64,000 nt of DNA from Maribacter caenipelagi. GTDB taxonomy: Bacteria; Bacteroidota; Bacteroidia; Flavobacteriales; Flavobacteriaceae. Every line of letters begins with the position of its first letter. The stretch's first letter is position 1. The notes beneath the pieces were generated by a model. That model saw only the letters and a program-made list of their open reading frames with translations, ran no database searches and was not told the origin of the DNA. Position numbers and translations under genes: made by a program. The DNA lies in contig NZ_SNZW01000014.1 of NCBI RefSeq assembly GCF_004364175.1, positions 372,001-436,000 on the forward strand, in the 5' to 3' direction. This document shows, piece after piece, positions 59,772-64,000 of the stretch.

Positions 59772-61103
59772 ATGAAAAAATTGTTACTCTTCACTTTATT
59801 AACTTCGACTATGACGTTAACAGCGCAAACCGACCAACGTATTTATGATATTATCGATGCCGTTTCTGCCGAACGAATAGAAAACGATGTTACCAGACTT
59901 GCAAATTTTGGTACTAGACATACGTTAAGCGATACGGTCTCAACAACAAGGGGAATTGGTGCCGCTAGACGTTGGATAAAAAGTGATTTCGAAAAAACTT
60001 CAGCTGAATGTAACGGGTGTTTAAATGTTTTCTTTCAAAAAGATTTAGTAAAAAAAGGTGCTAACGATCGTATTATAAAAGATGTAGAAGTTGTTAATGT
60101 ACTGGCTATTCAAAAGGGAACAAAATATCCAAATCGCTATATAATTATGAGTGGCGATATCGATTCTCGTATAAGTGACCCTACTAATTTTACCGATGAT
60201 TCCCCCGGTGCGAATGACAATGCCAGTGGTATGGCAGGTACACTTGAGGCTGCCCGTGTGCTTTCTAAATATAAATTCGAGAACAGCATTATCTATATGG
60301 GTCTTTCTGGTGAAGAGCAAGGTCTTTTTGGCGGTGGTGGTATTGCCCAATACGCTAAAGATAAAGGCTGGGAAGTTATTGGCATTTTCAATAATGATAT
60401 GATCGGTAATATTACTGGTGTCGATGGTACGGTAAGCAATGTAGATTTTAGAATTTTCTCAGAACCTGTACCACCGACCGAAACCGAAGCACAACGTAAA
60501 GCAAGACGTTTTTATGGTGGTGAAGTTGATGGTGTATCTAGACAACTCGCGCGCTATGTGCATAAAAATGTGAAACAGTACATGCCAGAAATGAACCCAA
60601 TGATGATTTATCGTTTGGATCGTTTTGGTCGTGGTGGGCACCATAGACCTTTTAATGATGCAGGTTTCCCGGGTATTCGTATTATGGAAGCTCATGAGAA
60701 CTACACGCAACAACATCAAGATATTCGTGTTGAAGACGGTATTGCTTACGGCGATGTCTTAAAACATGTTAACTTTAAATATGCAGCTAAATTAACAGCT
60801 GTAAACGCAATTAACTTGGCATCTATTGCTTGGGCACCACCTGCTCCAAAAACCGTTAAAATAGGCGGTATTGTTGAACCTGCCGCTAAATTTCAATGGA
60901 GTAAGGTAGATGGTGCAAAAGGATATAAAATATACTGGAGAGATACTACATCGCCAACTTGGGACCATAGTAGATATGTTGGTGACGTTTCTGAATTTGT
61001 TTTAGAAGGCATTGTTATCGATAATTTTTTCTTCGGAGTATCAGCTGTTGGCGAAGACGGATTCGAGAGCCCGGTTGTTTTTCCTAATGGAATTTTTAGA
61101 TAG
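59772..61103 (+). CDS. secreted M28 family zinc peptidase
   Basis: 443 aa, signal peptide ending near 'TLTAQT'. M28 aminopeptidase domain with zinc ligands around 'DDSPGANDNASGMAGTLEAA' (Asp near residue 147), catalytic and ligand Glu in 'YMGLSGEEQGLFGGGGIAQ' (about 180), Asp in 'GIFNNDMIGNITG', and His in 'IRIMEAHENYTQQHQDIR'. A fibronectin type III-like domain follows from about residue 360 ('AAKFQWSKVDGAKGYKIYWR'). No T9SS tail, so probably periplasmic or outer-membrane located. Next gene is an M1 peptidase 18 bases on. Confidence 0.9.
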   Translation: MKKLLLFTLLTSTMTLTAQTDQRIYDIIDAVSAERIENDVTRLANFGTRHTLSDTVSTTRGIGAARRWIKSDFEKTSAECNGCLNVFFQKDLVKKGANDRIIKDVEVVNVLAIQKGTKYPNRYIIMSGDIDSRISDPTNFTDDSPGANDNASGMAGTLEAARVLSKYKFENSIIYMGLSGEEQGLFGGGGIAQYAKDKGWEVIGIFNNDMIGNITGVDGTVSNVDFRIFSEPVPPTETEAQRKARRFYGGEVDGVSRQLARYVHKNVKQYMPEMNPMMIYRLDRFGRGGHHRPFNDAGFPGIRIMEAHENYTQQHQDIRVEDGIAYGDVLKHVNFKYAAKLTAVNAINLASIAWAPPAPKTVKIGGIVEPAAKFQWSKVDGAKGYKIYWRDTTSPTWDHSRYVGDVSEFVLEGIVIDNFFFGVSAVGEDGFESPVVFPNGIFR

Positions 61104-61121
61104 ACTTAATCTATATTAGAC

Positions 61122-62729
61122 ATGAACAAACTACTAGTTGCTTTTACCCTTGGGATATTTACTTTTTCGCAAGCCCAGACCTTTACCGAACAAGATACAC
61201 TTAGAGGTAGTATTACCCCTGAACGTGAATGGTGGGACCTAAATTATTATCACCTAGATATTGATGTTAATCCTACTGATAAGTTTATCAACGGAAGCAA
61301 TACAATTAGCTACGAAGTGCTGAAACCTCATCAAGTACTACAAGTAGATTTGCAACCGCCATTACGTATTGAAAAAGTGACTCAAGATGGAGTTGAACTT
61401 GAAGTGACACATAACATAAATGCTCATTTCATACAACTTACCAAACCTCAGCAAGTAGGTGATTTCAATGAGGTAATCGTAACATATTCCGGACATCCAA
61501 AAGAAGCGGTTAGAGCCCCATGGGATGGAGGATTTTCATGGAAGAAAGATGCAAACGGTAAAGATTTCGTCGCTACTTCTTGCCAAGGGCTAGGCGCAAG
61601 TGTTTGGTGGCCAAATAAAGACCATATGTACGACGAGGTTGATAGCATGTTAATCAGTGTAAAAGCTCCAAAGGGACTTATGAACATCTCTAACGGCCGC
61701 CTTAGAAGTATTGACAAGGAAACTAATACCAGTAATTGGTTTGTTTCTAATCCTATTAACAACTATGGTGTTAATGTAAACATTGGTGATTACATACATT
61801 TCGATGAAATATATCAAGGCGAAAAAGGTGTACTTGACATGGATTATTATGTTTTAAAAGATAATCTAGAGAAAGCTGAAGTACATTTTAAAGATGCCCC
61901 TAAAATGATGCAAGCCTTTGAATACTGGTTCGGGCCCTACCCTTTTTACGAGGACTCATTTAAATTGGTAGAAGTACCTTATTTGGGCATGGAACACCAA
62001 AGCTCTGTTACCTATGGCAATCAATATAAAAAAGGATATTTAGGCAGAGATTTATCAGGTACCGGTTGGGGATTAAAATTCGATTTTATTATTATTCATG
62101 AAGCCGGGCACGAATGGTTTGCAAATAATATTACCTATAAAGATGCTGCAGATATGTGGGTTCACGAAGGCTTTACCTGCTATTCTGAAAGCCTATTTTT
62201 AGACTACCATTATGGTACCGAAGCAGCAAATGCATATGTTCAGGGTATTCGAAATAATATTAGAAATGACAAACCTATTATCGGCATCTACAATGTAAAT
62301 CATGAAGGTAGTGGCGATATGTATTATAAGGGTTCTAATATTCTTCACACATTGCGACAGGTGGTAAATGATGATAGAAAATGGAGAACTATTCTACGTG
62401 GTCTTAATTCTGAATTCTATCATAAAACAGTTACTACCGACGAAATTGAGAAGGTAATCGGGATAAAAATGAAGCGCGATTTAAAACCGTTCTTTGACCA
62501 GTACTTACGAACGACCAAAATTCCGGTTTTCGAATATAAGGTGAAAGGTAAAAAAGTATCTTATCGCTTTATCAATACGGTAGATAATTTTAGTCTGCCT
62601 ATTAAAGTATATATCGATGACACACCAGTTTGGCTTGAACCAAGTATGGAATGGCAATCTAAAAAAATGAAAGGTAATCCTAAAACCTTACGTGTAGACC
62701 CAAATTTCTATATCGAAATCAACCCGTAA
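61122..62729 (+). CDS. secreted M1 family aminopeptidase
   Basis: 535 aa with signal peptide (VAFTLGIFTFSQAQ). N-terminal beta domain from 'WWDLNYYHLDIDVNPTDKF'. Catalytic domain: exopeptidase motif in the form LGMEHQSSVTYGN (GAMEN equivalent), zinc site H326-E-A-G-H330 and E349 in 'WVHEGFTCYSES', i.e. HExxH-x18-E, all intact. It removes N-terminal residues from peptides. With the M28 gene in the same operon, both would work on peptides outside the cytoplasm. Confidence 0.93.
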   Translation: MNKLLVAFTLGIFTFSQAQTFTEQDTLRGSITPEREWWDLNYYHLDIDVNPTDKFINGSNTISYEVLKPHQVLQVDLQPPLRIEKVTQDGVELEVTHNINAHFIQLTKPQQVGDFNEVIVTYSGHPKEAVRAPWDGGFSWKKDANGKDFVATSCQGLGASVWWPNKDHMYDEVDSMLISVKAPKGLMNISNGRLRSIDKETNTSNWFVSNPINNYGVNVNIGDYIHFDEIYQGEKGVLDMDYYVLKDNLEKAEVHFKDAPKMMQAFEYWFGPYPFYEDSFKLVEVPYLGMEHQSSVTYGNQYKKGYLGRDLSGTGWGLKFDFIIIHEAGHEWFANNITYKDAADMWVHEGFTCYSESLFLDYHYGTEAANAYVQGIRNNIRNDKPIIGIYNVNHEGSGDMYYKGSNILHTLRQVVNDDRKWRTILRGLNSEFYHKTVTTDEIEKVIGIKMKRDLKPFFDQYLRTTKIPVFEYKVKGKKVSYRFINTVDNFSLPIKVYIDDTPVWLEPSMEWQSKKMKGNPKTLRVDPNFYIEINP

Positions 62730-62804
62730 AGTTCACTTAATAACATATTTATTTTTAGCGTTCATCATAAATTAAATAGGGTTAATTTCCTTTTTAAATT
62801 AAGG

Positions 62805-62812
62805 TATTTTTG
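62805..62812 (+). promoter_or_regulatory. -7 promoter box of DUF2914 gene
   Basis: TATTTTTG matches TAnnTTTG, 23 bases before the ATG at 62836. A TTA 20 bases upstream may stand in for the -33 TTG. Confidence 0.5.
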
Positions 62813-62835
62813 CCGCAGCAATTTGTTAGGTTTCC

Positions 62836-63951
62836 ATGAAAAAAACGCTCGCGATATATCGAAATAGTGCCTTTAGATCTTTTATTAGAAGACATTCTAA
62901 ATATGCACCAATACTATTTTTTATTGGAGGATTCATTTTTGACACCCTAACATTAGGTCGTATTGATCGCACCTATGATCTAACGGTTTTATGTCTGCAC
63001 ATGACCTCATTATCTATTGTACTCTATCTCTATAATCTAGCTGATGATGACAAATGGAAAAATACTTTCTTAGAACGATTTGAAGAATATTTGCCATTGG
63101 CTATTCAATTCTTTTTCGGCGGATTATCAAGTGCTTATGTCATCTACTTCTCTAGAAGTGTTTCCTTATCTAAAACTGCATCATTTTTTATAATTCTTGT
63201 GTTATTATTGATTGCCAATGAATTTCTAAAAAAAAGAATCTCTAATAAATATTTACAATTTGGGGTATACTACTTTATTAGTTTTACATTTTTCACTTTT
63301 ATGATTCCTGTATTCTTAAAGGAATTAAACACCAACGTATTTTTAATTTCAGGTGCGGTTAGCTTAGTTAGTACTTTGGTTCTACTCACCTTTATCTATA
63401 GTAAAAGTCCTAGTACGCGCAAAGAAATAAAACTTGGTAAAATGATTGCCATAATCTTAGCTATTTATGGTATCATAAATCTTTTTTACTTTCTAAGATT
63501 AATACCACCGGTTCCATTAGCCTTAGACAAGGGTATGGTTGCCCACGATATTGTGTTAAAAAACGGTAATTATGAAGTTACTTATGAATCTGAAGAATCG
63601 TTCGTTTTCTGGAGAAAACACAAACTAGATTACAGCTATACTCCAGATCAACGTGTTTATATATTTTCTTCAATTTTTGCCCCTACAGATTTAAAAAAAT
63701 CTATTTTTCATCGATGGAGAAGATATAATGATGAAACTAAAGAATGGGTGAACGTAGAAGATATTGGTTATGATATTACGGGAGGTAGAGATGGTGGTTT
63801 TAGGGGTTACACCTACAAAACCAATGTAACCCCGGGCGAATGGGAAGTTCAAGTACTAACTGAAGAAGAACAAGTTTTAGGTGTCATCGGTTTTCATATT
63901 AATCTTAATACAAACCAAAAACCATTGCGTCTGAAGACCTCAAAATTCTAA
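62836..63951 (+). CDS. DUF2914 membrane protein
   Basis: 371 aa. Seven or so membrane helices lie within residues 20-235 (the last is 'MIAIILAIYGIINLFYFLRL'). The C-terminal soluble part has the DUF2914 pattern: 'VYIFSSIFAPTDLKKSIFHR', 'WRRYNDETKEWVNVEDIGYD' and 'RGYTYKTNVTPGEWEVQVLT', which predicts a beta-sandwich on the outer face. Function is unknown; in other bacteria the domain is found in envelope proteins. Last complete gene of the window; the 49 bases after it hold nothing recognisable. Confidence 0.8.
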   Translation: MKKTLAIYRNSAFRSFIRRHSKYAPILFFIGGFIFDTLTLGRIDRTYDLTVLCLHMTSLSIVLYLYNLADDDKWKNTFLERFEEYLPLAIQFFFGGLSSAYVIYFSRSVSLSKTASFFIILVLLLIANEFLKKRISNKYLQFGVYYFISFTFFTFMIPVFLKELNTNVFLISGAVSLVSTLVLLTFIYSKSPSTRKEIKLGKMIAIILAIYGIINLFYFLRLIPPVPLALDKGMVAHDIVLKNGNYEVTYESEESFVFWRKHKLDYSYTPDQRVYIFSSIFAPTDLKKSIFHRWRRYNDETKEWVNVEDIGYDITGGRDGGFRGYTYKTNVTPGEWEVQVLTEEEQVLGVIGFHINLNTNQKPLRLKTSKF

Positions 63952-64000
63952 TTTGATTTCATTACCACATTTAAATAATTAAATTTCAACACCTTAACCT

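Noticed and set aside
1-64000. CRISPR arrays, insertion sequences, integrases, rRNA or tRNA genes
   Set aside because: I found no regularly spaced repeats, transposase or integrase motifs, terminal inverted repeats or tRNA-like cloverleaf with TTCRA loop when reading the intergenic regions by eye; a tRNA scan would settle the last point.

Overview
The window is chromosomal DNA from a low-GC Bacteroidetes bacterium, most likely a marine member of the Flavobacteriaceae (Maribacter/Zobellia-like; the genus is a guess). The evidence: promoters of the Bacteroidetes type (TTG-N19-TAnnTTTG upstream of rpmH and rpmE), almost no Shine-Dalgarno sequences, a type IX secretion (T9SS) C-terminal signal, the Bacteroidetes-style GlmU-like protein, DUF4199 and DUF3124 proteins, and a 950-residue CarB without the usual allosteric domain. 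Genes are dense and intact. I see no rRNA, tRNA, insertion sequence, prophage or CRISPR array.

Layout. 0.1-3.1 kb: ABC importer (lipoprotein, permease, ATPase) of the cobalamin/siderophore type. 3.2-5.5 kb: rmuC, a small membrane protein, an acyl-CoA thioesterase. 5.5-9.4 kb: complete oxidative pentose phosphate branch, pgl and zwf on the minus strand facing away from gnd. 9.4-12.9 kb: accessory-looking stretch with a DUF3124 lipoprotein, a GIY-YIG protein, a Pycsar-effector-like membrane protein with a degraded HD domain, and an exported protein with HipA/Fam20-like kinase motifs. 13.1-17.9 kb: acyl-CoA synthetase, carB, rpmH. 18.2-23.9 kb: TPR-like membrane protein, lytic transglycosylase, hydrolase, a possible small structured RNA, GNAT protein, mtaB, GlmU-like protein, rpmE. 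24.0-29.2 kb: DUF4199, glycosyltransferase, phosphohexomutase, ABC exporter. 30.0-31.6 kb: ECF sigma factor operon with a probable anti-sigma protein and a Spy-like periplasmic protein. 31.6-42.9 kb: Asp-box lipoprotein, rRNA methyltransferase, amidohydrolase, HxlR regulator, purL, T9SS-secreted protein. 43.1-51.3 kb: fatty-acid degradation, with a long-chain acyl-CoA synthetase and then a MarR-fadN-fadA-fadE operon. 51.3-59.6 kb: PLP decarboxylase, GH15 hydrolase facing away from a bifunctional trehalose-6-phosphate synthase/phosphatase, a propeller-SnoaL fusion, an MFS transporter. 59.8-64 kb: secreted M28 and M1 peptidases and a DUF2914 membrane protein.

The points most worth a second look are: the exported kinase-fold gene next to the orphan Pycsar-type effector (10.3-12.9 kb); a roughly 95-nt intergenic element with promoter box, two helices and terminator (20.41-20.51 kb); a perfect 28-bp palindrome upstream of the MarR-fad operon, and related half-sites upstream of both acyl-CoA synthetases; the ABC ATPase whose conserved N-terminus has no usable start codon; and a strong terminator directly upstream of carB with no visible carB promoter.
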